The notes under the pieces: model-generated
Seen by the model: only the letters and a program-made list of their open reading frames with translations
Told to the model about the DNA's origin: nothing
The model's database searches: none
From: WHSW01 sp963740055
Lineage (GTDB): Bacteria; Actinomycetota; Thermoleophilia; Solirubrobacterales; 70-9
Length of the DNA stretch: 64,000 nucleotides
Direction: 5' to 3'
Assembly: GCA_963740055.1 (NCBI GenBank)
Contig: CAVUCL010000005.1
Location: forward strand, 372,001-436,000
Part shown: in pieces, positions 48,342 to 57,965 of the stretch
Layout of the letters: every line of letters starts with the position of its first letter
Position numbering within the stretch: the first letter of the stretch is position 1
Program-made: the position numbers and the translations under genes

Positions 48342-49193
48342 TCAGGCCTCGGCGGGCGGCGCCGCGGTGCGCAGGGCGCCGGCGCTGGCGACGACCACGA
48401 GCGCGATCGCGATCAGCTCGCGGCTCGCCAGACCCTGGTCGAGGAGGATGAAGCCGACGCTGGCAGCGACCGCCGGCTCGAGGCTCATCAGCACGCCGAA
48501 GGTCCCCTGCGGCAGCCGGCGCAGCGCCTCGAGCTCGAGCGAGTAGGGGATCGCCGAGCTCAGGATCGCGACCCCGAGCCCGGCCGCGAGCACCTCGGGC
48601 CCGAGCAGGTCGGCGCCGCCCTCGGCGATCCCGGCCGGGATCAGGAGCGCGGCGGCGACGACCATCGCCAGGGCGAGCCCGCTACCGCCCTCGAACAGGC
48701 GCCCGATCCGCGCCGAGAGGATGATGTAGGCGGCCCAGAAAGCGCCCGCGACCAGCGCCAGCAGGCAACCGAGCGCGTCCAGGTCGGTGCCCGGGACGGG
48801 GGAGAGGAGCGCGATCCCGCAAGCGGCGAGTGCGGCCCAGACCAGGTCGAGGCGGGTGCGCGAACCCGCCAGCGCAACGCCGAGCGGGCCGACGAACTCG
48901 AGCGTGACGGCGATCCCGAGCGGGATCCGGTCGAGCGCCAGATAGAAGCTCGTGTTCATCGCCGCGAGCGAGATCCCGAACAGGATCACCTCGCGCGCCG
49001 CCGGGCCGCCCAGGCCGCGGACGGTTGGCCGCCAGACGGCGACGAGCACGATCGCGGCGAAGGCGAGGCGCAGCAGGACCGTCCCCGTCGCGCCGACCTC
49101 GTCGAAGAGCTCAGTCGCGACCGCGGCGCCAATCTGCACGGAGACGATCGCCCCGAGGACGAGCCCGACCGCCGGTGCCTTCTTGGCCTGCAT
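48342..49193 (-). CDS. EamA/RhtA-type metabolite exporter (DMT superfamily)
   Basis: 283 residues with ten hydrophobic segments in two EamA repeats. FYLALDRIPLGIAVTLEFVGPLGVAL and SAIPYSLELEALRRLP...TFGVLMSLEPAVAA are the RhtA/YdcZ-like hallmarks of threonine/homoserine exporters. ATG at 49193 is preferred, GTG at 49205 possible. Substrate unproven. Confidence 0.88.
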   Translation of the reverse strand: MQAKKAPAVGLVLGAIVSVQIGAAVATELFDEVGATGTVLLRLAFAAIVLVAVWRPTVRGLGGPAAREVILFGISLAAMNTSFYLALDRIPLGIAVTLEFVGPLGVALAGSRTRLDLVWAALAACGIALLSPVPGTDLDALGCLLALVAGAFWAAYIILSARIGRLFEGGSGLALAMVVAAALLIPAGIAEGGADLLGPEVLAAGLGVAILSSAIPYSLELEALRRLPQGTFGVLMSLEPAVAASVGFILLDQGLASRELIAIALVVVASAGALRTAAPPAEA

Positions 49194-49297
49194 CAGGCAG
49201 CGCACGCTACGAGGCCGCTCAATTTCGCGCTCGACGCGCAGGGGTTACGGCGCTTCCGCCGAACCGGATGGGTATGCTGCCGCCGCGTTAGTAACCC

Positions 49298-49424
49298 GTT
49301 GCCGAATCCTCACTCGTACGCGAGCGGGGATCGGGGGACCCAGTTCGTTGGGGCCAACCCACCTCGGTGGGGGCGCCGCTCCTCATGGCGCCAGCCCGTC
49401 AGCTAACCCCGTAGGCCGATCAAG
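49298..49424 (+). ncRNA. ydaO/yuaA-type c-di-AMP riboswitch
   Basis: The leader has the conserved GCCGAATCC start, the GGGGGACCCA block (49333-49342), the GGGG/CCCACC hairpin region and the diagnostic CGTCAGCTAACCCCGTAGGC near the 3' end (49398-49417). In actinobacteria this OFF-type riboswitch controls wall hydrolases and Rpf genes. It ends just before the ribosome site AAGGAGA of the NlpC/P60-like gene, so ligand binding could also mask initiation. Confidence 0.85.
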
Positions 49425-49438
49425 GAGACGGAAGTAGC

Positions 49439-50020
49439 GTGCCGACCCCAATCTCAGCCCGAGCGATGCTGTCCGGCGCCCTCGCCTGCACGGCGATCGC
49501 CGTGATCGCCGCTCCCGGCTCCGCGCTCGGCGCCGGGTCCGGCGGCATCGGCACCGGCGGGGGCACGGGCACGACCGAGACCGTCGCCGGCGAGAAGGCG
49601 AAGCTGAAGCGAAACGGCGTCGCGGTCGCGCCCGAGAGCGCCCCGGCGGCGGTCAAGCGCGCGATCGCCGCCGCGAACGCGATCGACGACCGCGGATACT
49701 GCAGCGGCGGCGGGCACCAGCGCTGGAAGTCGCGCTGCTACGACTGCTCGGGGGCGGTCAGCTACGTGCTCGGCCCGAAGGGCGCCGACATCCTCGACTC
49801 GCCGCTTCCCTCCGGCAGCTTCAAGCGCTGGGGCCAGCGCGGCAAGGGCAGCTGGATCACCGTCTATTACAACGGCGGCCACGCGTTCGTCGCGATCGCC
49901 GGTCTGCGCTGGGACACCTCGGTCCCCGACGACGGCGCCGAGGGCCCGGGCTGGTCGAGAAGCGTGAAGGCGGGCATGGTCAACGGCCCGTTCGCCAAGC
50001 GCCACTTCCGCAACCTCTAG
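49439..50020 (+). CDS. Secreted NlpC/P60-like peptidoglycan hydrolase under c-di-AMP control
   Basis: 193 residues from GTG with AGGAGA upstream. Signal peptide SGALACTAIAVIAAPGSALG. The catalytic domain shows CYDCSGAVSYVLG (nucleophile Cys) and, about 45 residues later, NGGHAFVAIAGLRWDTS (His), a minimal NlpC/P60 pattern. C-terminal WSRS...PFAKRHFRNL is typical of these peptidases. The c-di-AMP riboswitch upstream ties wall cleavage to turgor/potassium signalling. Confidence 0.88.
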   Translation: MPTPISARAMLSGALACTAIAVIAAPGSALGAGSGGIGTGGGTGTTETVAGEKAKLKRNGVAVAPESAPAAVKRAIAAANAIDDRGYCSGGGHQRWKSRCYDCSGAVSYVLGPKGADILDSPLPSGSFKRWGQRGKGSWITVYYNGGHAFVAIAGLRWDTSVPDDGAEGPGWSRSVKAGMVNGPFAKRHFRNL

Positions 50021-50037
50021 CGCCGGCGCCTCGGTTC

Positions 50038-51429
50038 CTAGACCCGGGCCGCGATCCAGGCGGCGTGCTCCTCGCCGAGCGGGCCGACCACCGGCCCGCC
50101 CTCGACCAGCTCGCGCAGCAGCAGTCCCCAGGGCGCCTCGGCGCGCACGGTCGAGGCGATCTGGAACAGCAGACCCTCCATCCGCCGCAACAGCAGCGCC
50201 TCGGGAGGGACGGTCATCCGCCGCATCTGCTCGACCATCACGTCGCCCGACTCCTCGCGCAGCGACTCGGTCCCGCGCCAGATGTCCTCCGGCGCCAGGC
50301 GCAGCGGCTGGTCGCCGATGAACCACCAGGCGGCGGCGCGCATGTGCTCGAGCAGCAGCGAGCCGTCCCACTCGGCCGACGGGCCCGGCAGATAGCCGAG
50401 GTCGCGCATCCCGGCGATCAGCGCGGCGGCGTCGGAGTCGCGGATCGCGGCGAACACCCGCGCCTCGCGGCGCAGGTAGTCGCTCGGCAGCTCGCGCACC
50501 ATGCCGAAGTCGAAGAAGGCGACCTGACCGTCGGGGCAGAGCAGGTAGTTGCCCGGATGCGGGTCGCCGAGCGCGATCTCGAGCTCGGCGGCGGTGACGT
50601 AGAAGAACCGGTAGACGATCTCGGCGAAGCGGTCGCGGACCGGCTCGGGCTCGGCCGCGACCTGCTCGAAGCCGATCCCGTCGACCCACTCGGTGACCAG
50701 GACCCGGCGGCGGCTGAGCGAGGTGTCGACGTCGGGCACGCTCACGAACGGGTGCCGGCGCCAGAAGCGCGCCAGTCGGCGGTGGTTCTGCGCCTCGAGC
50801 TCGTAGTCGCATTCCTCGGTGATCCGCTCGGCGAGCTCGGCGAGCACGTCGCGGACCTCGAGTCCCGGCATCAGGCGCCGCAGCAGGGGCGAGAGCATGC
50901 GCAGGTTGCGCATGTCGGAGACGACCGCCTCGGCGATCCCCGGGTACTGGACCTTGACCGCGACCGGGGTCCCGTCGCGCGAGACCCCGCGGTGGACCTG
51001 GCCGATGCTGGCAGCGGCGGCGGGCTCGGTCTCGATGCTCTCCAGCACCGCCTCGGGCTCGTCGCCCCATTCCTCGGCGAGCACGCCGCGGATCTCCTTC
51101 CAGCCGACCGCGGGGACGTTGTCGCGAAGCGAGGCGAGTCGGCGCTGCAGGTGCGCGGACTGGTCCGGGTCGAGGCCCGGGAACTCGATCGTCGAGAGCA
51201 CCTGCCCGGCCTTCATCGCGGCACCGCGCATGACCGCGAGCTGGTCGACGAGCGAGTCGATCGTCGCGACGACGCGGTCGCCGCGGCGGCGCTGCTGCTC
51301 ATCCTCGCTGCCGCGAGCGTCGATGCGGTCGCCCGCCCAGCGCACCGCGCCACCCGCCGCGACGCGGCCGAGGCGCGCCGTGCGAGCGACCCGCCCCGAC
51401 GCCGGCCTTCTCGCCTGCTCGTCGGCCAT
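50038..51429 (-). CDS. ABC1/AarF (UbiB-like) atypical kinase
   Basis: 463 residues. KxGQ-type motif AAMKAGQVLSTIEF near residue 76 and AAAASIGQVHRGV (ATP loop), then VAVKVQYPG, ALGDPHPGNYLL and VAFFDFGMV (metal Asp) are all UbiB-family signatures. No C-terminal transmembrane helices are evident, so it is probably soluble. Role in lipid or quinone metabolism not established here. Confidence 0.92.
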   Translation of the reverse strand: MADEQARRPASGRVARTARLGRVAAGGAVRWAGDRIDARGSEDEQQRRRGDRVVATIDSLVDQLAVMRGAAMKAGQVLSTIEFPGLDPDQSAHLQRRLASLRDNVPAVGWKEIRGVLAEEWGDEPEAVLESIETEPAAAASIGQVHRGVSRDGTPVAVKVQYPGIAEAVVSDMRNLRMLSPLLRRLMPGLEVRDVLAELAERITEECDYELEAQNHRRLARFWRRHPFVSVPDVDTSLSRRRVLVTEWVDGIGFEQVAAEPEPVRDRFAEIVYRFFYVTAAELEIALGDPHPGNYLLCPDGQVAFFDFGMVRELPSDYLRREARVFAAIRDSDAAALIAGMRDLGYLPGPSAEWDGSLLLEHMRAAAWWFIGDQPLRLAPEDIWRGTESLREESGDVMVEQMRRMTVPPEALLLRRMEGLLFQIASTVRAEAPWGLLLRELVEGGPVVGPLGEEHAAWIAARV

Positions 51430-51499
51430 CGGGCAGGAGTCTGGCAGGCGCCGATCGCGCCGCCCGGAGATCGAGCGGCCAGTTGCAACACTTCGCGGC

Positions 51500-51637
51500 G
51501 TGCCCTCCGTGGTCAAGCCGAAGCCCGAGTGTCGCCACTGCGGCGCGGTGCTGCCGCACAGCTTCAGCCGCTGCCCGCGGTGCGGCAAGCGCTCGCTCGC
51601 CTCGCTGCTGATCGCCGGCTGGGTGCGCCGCAACTGA
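51500..51637 (+). CDS. 45-residue zinc-ribbon protein
   Basis: GTG start. PECRHCGAVLPHSFSRCPRCGKRS holds two CxxC pairs 14 residues apart, a complete zinc ribbon, with a hydrophobic tail SLLIAGW. Divergent from aarF and convergent with the c-di-GMP gene. Short but the spacing of cysteines argues it is real. Confidence 0.6.
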   Translation: MPSVVKPKPECRHCGAVLPHSFSRCPRCGKRSLASLLIAGWVRRN

Positions 51638-51662
51638 CGCGCGGGGCGGCGGCGTCGCGCGC

Positions 51663-54402
51663 TTAGATCAGTGGCCTGAAGTCGCGGTCGAGGACCGCGA
51701 ACAGGGCATCGATCACGGTTGGGTCGAACTGGCTGCCGGCGCCCTCGCGCAGCTCGCGCCGGACCTCGGCCTCGGGCAGCGCCGCCCGGTAGGGACGGTC
51801 GGTCGACATCGCGTCGTGGGCGTCGCAGGCGAACAGGATCCGGGCGCCGAACGGGATCTCCTCGCCGGCGAGGCCGTCGGGGTAGCCGGCTCCGTCCCAG
51901 CGCTCGTGCGCGTGGCGGACCAGCGGCAGGACCGGCTTCAGGAACTCGATCGGCGCCAGGATGCGCTCGCCGATCACCGTATGGGGCTCGATCGCTGCCC
52001 GCTCCTCCTCGGTCAGCGGCCCCGGCTTCTCGAGCAGCTCGGGCGGGATCGCGATCTTGCCGATGTCGTGGAAGGCGGCGCCGAGGTGCAGGTACTGGAG
52101 CTCGCGCGCGTCCATCCCGAGCTCGCGGCCGACGGCGACGGCGCGTCGGGCGATCGAGCTCGAGTGCCGGGCGGTGCCGGGGTCCTTGCACTCGATCGCG
52201 GTCGAGAGCGCCTCGGCGGTGCCGACGTAGGCGCGCTCGAGGCTGGCGTAGAGCTCGAGCCGGTGCAGGGCTCCGCCGAGCTGCGCGGCGACGGCCTGAA
52301 CCAGGCGCACGTCGTGGGCGTCGAACGCGTCGACGGGGAGGTCCTCGAGGTTGAGCGCACCCCAGACGCGACCGCCGACGTGGATCGGGACCGCGAGCTC
52401 GGTCCGCACGTCACGGGTCCCCTCGCTGCTTCGAAACTGCGGCTCGCGGCGGACGTCGCCGGCGAGGACCGGCGCGTCGTCGCGCAGCGAGCGCCCGATC
52501 AGGCCCGCGTCCCAGCGCTGGCGCCAGCCGCGGCTCTTCGCCGCTCGCCCGCTCTCGGCGCAGAGCGACGAGCATCGCGTGGTCGAGGCGGACGACGTGG
52601 ACGACATGCGAGTCGAACGCGCGCTGCAGCTCCTCGGCGACCACGGCCGCGGCGCCCTCGACGTCGGCGGCCGTCGCCAGCCGCCGCGCGACCTGGAGCG
52701 AGAGCTGCGACTCGCCCGTCCGCACCGCGGCCGAGCGCCCGCCGCGGCCGGGAACCGGCGGCGGGATCGCCGCCCGGGCCGAGAGCCGTAGCGGCGCGGC
52801 GAGCTCGTCGAGGGTCTCGCCGGGCCGATCGCCGTAGAGCTCGATCAGATAGACGCCGTCCTCAGCCGCCGCGACGACGCCGAGCACGCTCTCGAACCCG
52901 AGCTCGACCAGCAACTCGCGCTCGCTCGGGTCGGTCTGCGGATCGGACTTGCCGGCGAGAAAGCACCCAGAGCCGGCGGCGACGATCCGCGCCGTCGCCG
53001 GGTAGTGGCTGAGCCGGTACTTGTCGGTTCCGGGACCGACGCGGACGCCCTGGTGCTCGTCGTCGCGGTTGTCGCCGAGCGAGAGGTCGACGAGCAGGTC
53101 GCGGCCCGGGGTCGCCAGCGAGACCGTCCACGAGGCGAGGTCGGCGGCCTCGGTATAGGCGCTGGCGACGGCCTCGAGCCGGTCGAGGGCGGGCGCCGAG
53201 GCGAGACGCTGGTCGAGGTCGGCGATCAGCGCCTCGCTCGCGGTCGCGATCCGGTCCCGCAACGAGGCGGAGCGGCGCAGCTGACGGCGCGCAAGCGAGC
53301 CCGTCGGTCCGTCCTTGGCGATGCAGACCTGGCTTCCGCCGCGCCGCTTCGCCGCGTAGAGAGCGCGATCGGCGGCGTTGAGCAGGTCCCCCGGGGTTTC
53401 CGTCGTCTCGGTCGCGGTCGCCGCGCCGCAGGAGAGCGAGTGCTCCGCGGCGCTGCGCGAGAGCTCGGCGATCGCCCCGGCACCGATCGCGATCGCGTCG
53501 TCGAGGCTTCGGTCCTCCAACAGGACGCAGAACTCGTCACCGGCGATCCTGGCGACGAATGCGCCCGGGCGGTCGGCCGCCGCCGCCACCAGCACGTCGG
53601 CGGCGTCGCGTAGGGCGCGATCGCCCGCCTCGTGTCCGGAGCCGTCGTTGATCTGCTTCAGCCCGTCGAGGTCGCAGAGCAGCATCGCCAGCCGCGTTCC
53701 CCGCTCGCGCGAGCGATTCAGCGCCCGCTCGAGCCGCTCGTCGAACGCACGCCGGTTGGGAAGACCGGTGAGCGCGTCCTCGTAGGCGAGTCGCGAGACG
53801 CGCGAGAACAGCTCCGCGCGGGCGATCGCGGTCGCGAATTGGCCCGCGATCGCCTCGAGGAAGTTGATGTCCTCGGCGCGAAACGGCGGCTCGCCGATCC
53901 CCTTCGACGCCCAGACCTCGCCCCAGGTCTCGCCCTCGACCACGATCGGGACCCCGAGGTCGGACGACTTGCCGAGCGCGGTCAGGACCTTGACCGCCTG
54001 CGGGTCGCAGTCGCGGTCGTCGAGCGAATTGAAGTACGGGCGCCCGCTGCGAATCATCTCGCCGACCGCCGGGTAGGCGTCGATCGGGTAGGTCTCGTCG
54101 GCGGGAAAGCGCTCCTCGTCGGGCCCGAGCTCGCCGACGTTGATCAGGGTGCGGATCGCGCCGTTGTCCTCCTCCCAGCGGCTGACCGAGAGCGAGGCGG
54201 CGCCGGTTGCGCTGCGGGCCTCCTCGGCCGCGAGCACGAGCACGTCGTCGAGGCCGCTGGCGCCGGCGGCCGCGGCCGCGACCCGCACCAGCGCGTCGTG
54301 CTCGCGCATGCTCTGCGCCTCGCTGCGAGCGGCGGCGGCACCGTTTCGCCGCAGCGGCTCGATGCCCGCCTCGGGCCGGGTGGCGACGTCGACAAACTTC
54401 AT
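51663..54402 (-). CDS. GAF-GGDEF-GAF-HD-GYP c-di-GMP synthase/phosphodiesterase hybrid, one frame break
   Basis: About 912 residues. GAF domain (60-200), GGDEF domain from LAYEDALTGLPNRRAF to VARIAGDEFCVLL (AGDEF, a tolerated variant), a degenerate middle region (450-600), a second GAF (610-760) and a C-terminal HD-GYP with GAAFHDIGKIAIP and RWDGAGYPDGL. An extra base at about 52557 breaks the second GAF; correcting it joins VRLDHAMLVALR to ESGRAAKSRGWRQ. It would both make and degrade c-di-GMP in one chain. Start ATG at 54402 is a choice; upstream starts exist. Divergent from the RsbW/STAS/PP2C operon. Confidence 0.85.
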
Positions 54403-54491
54403 CGATTCGTTATCGGCAGTTGCAAGCGACGTTTTGAGGATTGGCCCGGAACGCCGGACGGACCCGAGTCCGTGAATAATCAGGTTTCGTG

Positions 54492-54902
54492 ATGGGCTGT
54501 TCCTCACCCTCGGCCGAGCTCGAGCTCGAGCTGCCCTCTCATCCGACCAGCGTCACCCGCGCTCGGCACGCGACCAGCGACCTCGCGGCGCGGCTCGGGG
54601 CGCCGGTCGCCGACGTCAAGATCGCGGTCTCCGAGGCGGTCGGCAACGCGGTCATGCACGCGTTTCGCGGCCGCGACCCGGGGACGATCAGGATTCACGG
54701 CAGGCGCGATCGCGACCGGCTGCTGATCACCGTCGCCGACGACGGCACCGGGATGCGCCCGAACCTCAACAGCACCGGGCTCGGGCTCGGGATCTCGCTG
54801 ATCACCAAGCTCGCCTCCGACGTCCGCTTCGACTCGAGTTCGCGCGGGATGACCGTCTCGATGAGCTTCGCCCTGCCGGCCGCGGGGGAGGAGGCGCTGT
54901 GA
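54492..54902 (+). CDS. Anti-sigma factor serine kinase (RsbW/SpoIIAB-like)
   Basis: 136 residues. HATPase_c N-box VKIAVSEAVGNAVMHAF and ATP-lid LLITVADDGTGM ... GLGLGISLITKLA define the RsbW/SpoIIAB group that binds a sigma factor or phosphorylates a STAS antagonist. GTG at 54489 is an equally good start. Directly coupled (GTGA) to the STAS gene, followed by a PP2C phosphatase: a complete partner-switch. Confidence 0.9.
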   Translation: MGCSSPSAELELELPSHPTSVTRARHATSDLAARLGAPVADVKIAVSEAVGNAVMHAFRGRDPGTIRIHGRRDRDRLLITVADDGTGMRPNLNSTGLGLGISLITKLASDVRFDSSSRGMTVSMSFALPAAGEEAL

Positions 54903-55253
54903 GCGACAACGGCAAGCTGGAGATCGCGGTCGAGCGTCGTGAGCACGGCTCGTTCTCGCTCTCGTTCGTGCGCGTCAGCGGCGAGGTCGACCTCGGCAAC
55001 GCCGACGAGTTCGCCGCGGCGCTCGATTCGCAATCTCGCCGAGGACGGTCTCGTTCTCGATCTGACCGAGGTCCCGTTCATGGACTCGAGCGGCCTGCGC
55101 GTGCTCCTGGTGGCGACTCAGCGTGGGTACCCGGTCGCGGTGGTCCTGGGCGAGGACTCGGCGGTCGCGCACCTGCTCGAGGTGGCCGAGGTCGACGATC
55201 GGATACGGGCGTTCGCGACCGAGGGGGAGGCACTTCATTCGTTCGGCCCCTGA
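54899..55253 (+). CDS. Anti-sigma factor antagonist (STAS), one frame break
   Basis: About 118 residues after correction. VRVSGEVDLGNADEFAAAL, then after one extra base at about 55031, LVLDLTEVPFMDSSGLRVLL with the phosphorylatable Ser in DSSG. It is the RsbV/SpoIIAA-type substrate of the upstream kinase. The end overlaps the phosphatase gene. Confidence 0.87.
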
Positions 55254-57372
55254 GACGGAGCTGGCCGATCGCTTCGCGGCGATCGTCGAGTCCTCAGACG
55301 ACGCGATCCTGAGCAAGGACCGCACCGGGACGATCACGAGCTGGAACCCCGCCGCGACCGAGATCTACGGCTGGACCGCGGAGGAGGCGATCGGCAGCCA
55401 CATCTCGATCCTGATCCCCGAGGACCTCTCCGGCGACGAGCAGCGGATCCTCGACCGCGTCTTCTCCGGCAAGCCCGTCGATCATTACGAGACGGAGCGG
55501 GTGACCAAGCACGGGCGCCGGATCGTGGTCTCGCTCAGCGTCTCGCCGATCGCGAACGCCGACGGCGAGATCGTCAACGCCTCGGTGATCGCCCGCGACG
55601 TCACCCGTATACATCGCACGCGGGCGCTCGCCGCTCGGCTCAACGACCTCACCGCCGCGCTCTCGGCCGAGATCACGCCCGAGCGGGCGATCGAGGTGCT
55701 GCTCGAGCAGGCGGTCGGCGCGCTCGGCGCCGACGCCGGGGCCCTGGGCCTGCTCGATCGCACCGGCACCCAGATCGAGCTCGTCGGCGCGAGCGGATAC
55801 TCCGAGCAGGGACTCGCCGGCTGGCAGAGCTTCCCGCTCGCCGCCGAGGTTCCGATGGCGGAGGCGATCCGCACCCGCCAGGCGGTCTGGACCACCTCGA
55901 CCGAGGAGCTCAAGGCTAGATTTCCCGTGCACGCGAACGCCGAGATCCGGTTCAAGTCGCTGGCGGTGATCCCGCTCTCGATCGAGGGCGAGGCGATCGG
56001 GGCGCTCGCGCTCAGCTTCCTCAGCGACCGCGAGTTCGATCCCGAGGAGCAGGCTTTCCTCGGCTCGGCCGCCCACCAGGCCGCGCAGACGCTCGGGCGC
56101 GCGCGCATCTACGAGGCTCAGCGGCTCGCCGCCGAGCGGCTCGCCTTCCTCGCCGAGGCGAGCGAGCTGCTCGCCGGCTCGCTCGACCCGACCGCGACCA
56201 TGGCCCGGCTCGCCGACCTCGCGGTTGGCCGGATCGCCGACTGGTGCGCGATCGATCTCGCCGAGGAGAACGGCGAGCTCCGCAGTGTCGCCGTCGCCCA
56301 CATCGACCCGGCACGGGTGAACATGGCCCAGGAGCTGCGTTCGCGCTATCCGGTCGACCGCGACGCCGAGACCGGGGCGCCGAACGTGGTCCGCACCGGC
56401 CGCTCCGAGCTCTATCCCGAGATCCCCGACGAGATGCTGGTCCAGGGGGCCCAGGACGAGGAGCACCTGCGCCTGATGCGCGAGCTCGGCCTCGTGTCGG
56501 CGATGGCGGTCCCGCTCACCGCTCGCGGGAAAACGTTCGGGGCGATCACGCTCGTCGCCGCCGAGTCGGGACGGCGCTTCGACGACGCCGACCTCTCGCT
56601 CGCCGAGGACCTGGCGCGCCGGGCGGCGCTCGCGATCGACAACGCGCTCCTCTTCCGGCGCGAGCACGAGGCCGCGGTGACTCTGCAGCGCTCGCTGCTG
56701 CCCGAGTCGCTGCCCTTGCTCGAGGGCTATCGGTTCGCCGCCCGCTACGAGCCGGCGGCGGCGGGCCTCGAGGTCGGCGGCGACTGGTACGAGGTCGTCG
56801 TCCGAGACGACGGCTCGGTCGAGGCGATGATCGGCGACGTCGCCGGCCGCGGGATTCGCGCCGCCTCGATCATGGGCCGGGTGCGTCCGGCGCTGCGCGC
56901 CTACGCGGGCGAGGGCCACGGGCCGGCCGAGGCTCTGCGCCGCCTCGACGCGCTGCTCAAGGAGTCCGACCGGCCGGAGATGACGACCGTGTTCCTGGTC
57001 GAGTTCGACGCCGCGACCGGCAGCGCCGAGTACATCCGCGCCGGGCATCCGCCGGCGCTGCTGCGCCGCCCCGACGGTCGGGTCGAGGAGCTCGCCGGCG
57101 GCGGCACGCCGCCGCTCGGGATCCTCGACGAGCTCGAGTTCCGCACCCACCGGGCCGAGCTCGAGCCGGGCAGCGTGCTGCTGCTCTACACCGACGGGCT
57201 GATCGAGCGCCGCGACGAGCCGCTGCGCGCGGGCCTGGGGCGGCTCAAGGAGAGCTTCGCCCAGGCGCCCGCCGACGCAGACGCCTGCCTCGAGGCGATC
57301 GTCGCCGACTTCAGCGCCGACGCGATCCCCGACGACGTCGCGATGCTCGCGGTCGCGCGGGAGCGAGCCTGA
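55237..57372 (+). CDS. PAS-GAF-GAF-PP2C (RsbU/SpoIIE-like) phosphatase
   Basis: About 711 residues. PAS (AAIVESSDDAILSKDRTG ... SWNPAATEIYG, 8-125), GAF (145-290), GAF (300-455), SpoIIE-type PP2C with YEPAAAGLEVGGDWYEVV, MIGDVAGRGIRAASIMG, AGHPPALL and LLLYTDGLIERRD. It dephosphorylates the STAS protein on a signal. No ATG/GTG/TTG lies at the domain start; ATT at 55237 has a GGGGGAGG ribosome site six bases upstream and is my choice, with GTG at 55123 the only ordinary in-frame start nearby. Confidence 0.88.
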   Translation: MRSAPETELADRFAAIVESSDDAILSKDRTGTITSWNPAATEIYGWTAEEAIGSHISILIPEDLSGDEQRILDRVFSGKPVDHYETERVTKHGRRIVVSLSVSPIANADGEIVNASVIARDVTRIHRTRALAARLNDLTAALSAEITPERAIEVLLEQAVGALGADAGALGLLDRTGTQIELVGASGYSEQGLAGWQSFPLAAEVPMAEAIRTRQAVWTTSTEELKARFPVHANAEIRFKSLAVIPLSIEGEAIGALALSFLSDREFDPEEQAFLGSAAHQAAQTLGRARIYEAQRLAAERLAFLAEASELLAGSLDPTATMARLADLAVGRIADWCAIDLAEENGELRSVAVAHIDPARVNMAQELRSRYPVDRDAETGAPNVVRTGRSELYPEIPDEMLVQGAQDEEHLRLMRELGLVSAMAVPLTARGKTFGAITLVAAESGRRFDDADLSLAEDLARRAALAIDNALLFRREHEAAVTLQRSLLPESLPLLEGYRFAARYEPAAAGLEVGGDWYEVVVRDDGSVEAMIGDVAGRGIRAASIMGRVRPALRAYAGEGHGPAEALRRLDALLKESDRPEMTTVFLVEFDAATGSAEYIRAGHPPALLRRPDGRVEELAGGGTPPLGILDELEFRTHRAELEPGSVLLLYTDGLIERRDEPLRAGLGRLKESFAQAPADADACLEAIVADFSADAIPDDVAMLAVARERA

Positions 57373-57397
57373 CGGACGGCCGAGGCGGCCGCCCGTC
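57371..57397. terminator. Bidirectional hairpin between convergent genes
   Basis: Arms 57371-57381 and 57387-57397 pair over eleven positions with one A-C mismatch, loop GAGGC. It lies between the convergent phosphatase and CBS genes. Confidence 0.55.
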
Positions 57398-57410
57398 GCT
57401 CACCCGGCGG

Positions 57411-57833
57411 TCAGCGGGCCGCCGAGATCGCCTCGACCAGCTCGCCGACCTCTTCCTCGTCGACGTTCTGCGCCAGGTCGCCTTGGCTCACGATCCCGAT
57501 CAGCTCATGGCCGTCGATCACCGGCAGGCGACGGACCGCGTGCTCCTTCATCGTCCGCAGTGCATCGCCGACCGAATCGTCGGCGCCGATCGTCACCGGC
57601 TTGCCCTCACCGAGGTCGCCGGCCTTCGTCGACGCCGGGTCCTTGCCCTCGGCGAGCACCTTGACGACGATGTCTCGGTCGGTGAGCATTCCCTTGAGCC
57701 GGTCGTCGTTGCCGCAGATCGGCAGCGAGCCGACGTCGAGTCGCGACATCTTCGCCGCCGCGTCGAGGATCGACTCGTCCTCGTTGACGCACTCTGCGCC
57801 ACTTGTCATCACGTCTCGTGCTGCCTTGCTCAT
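57411..57833 (-). CDS. Two-CBS-domain protein
   Basis: 140 residues: CBS1 (residues 8-65, MTSGAECVNEDESILDAAA ... GMLTDRDIVVKVL) and CBS2 (70-130, VGDALRTMKEHAVRRLPVID ... GIVSQGDLA). Such stand-alone pairs bind adenine nucleotides and are often stress-induced, like the Hrp1 group. AGGAGG precedes ATG 57833. Convergent with the phosphatase gene. Confidence 0.93.
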   Translation of the reverse strand: MSKAARDVMTSGAECVNEDESILDAAAKMSRLDVGSLPICGNDDRLKGMLTDRDIVVKVLAEGKDPASTKAGDLGEGKPVTIGADDSVGDALRTMKEHAVRRLPVIDGHELIGIVSQGDLAQNVDEEEVGELVEAISAAR

Positions 57834-57864
57834 TGTTCCTCCTGTATTCGAGCCTTCGTTCAAC

Positions 57865-57930
57865 GGCTACCCGACCACGGGCCCTACATGCGTCGCTGGA
57901 TCCGTTATCCCGTTCGGTCGCCGGGTAGCC
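57865..57930 (+). ncRNA. Predicted structured 5' leader with 9-bp closing stem
   Basis: GGCTACCCG (57865-57873) is exactly complementary to CGGGTAGCC (57922-57930), enclosing 48 bases; ACC/GGT can extend the stem after a three-base bulge. It lies about 35 bases before a 17-codon ORF with an AGGAGGT ribosome site. Candidate attenuator or unknown regulatory RNA; no known riboswitch class recognised. Confidence 0.4.
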
Positions 57931-57965
57931 AGATCAGGGCCAGTACCAATCGAGGAGGTCCGCCC

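Noticed and set aside
51663..54507. Separate HD-GYP and GGDEF genes
   Set aside because: The GAF domain between them is split exactly at the frame break near 52557, so one gene with one extra base explains both parts better.
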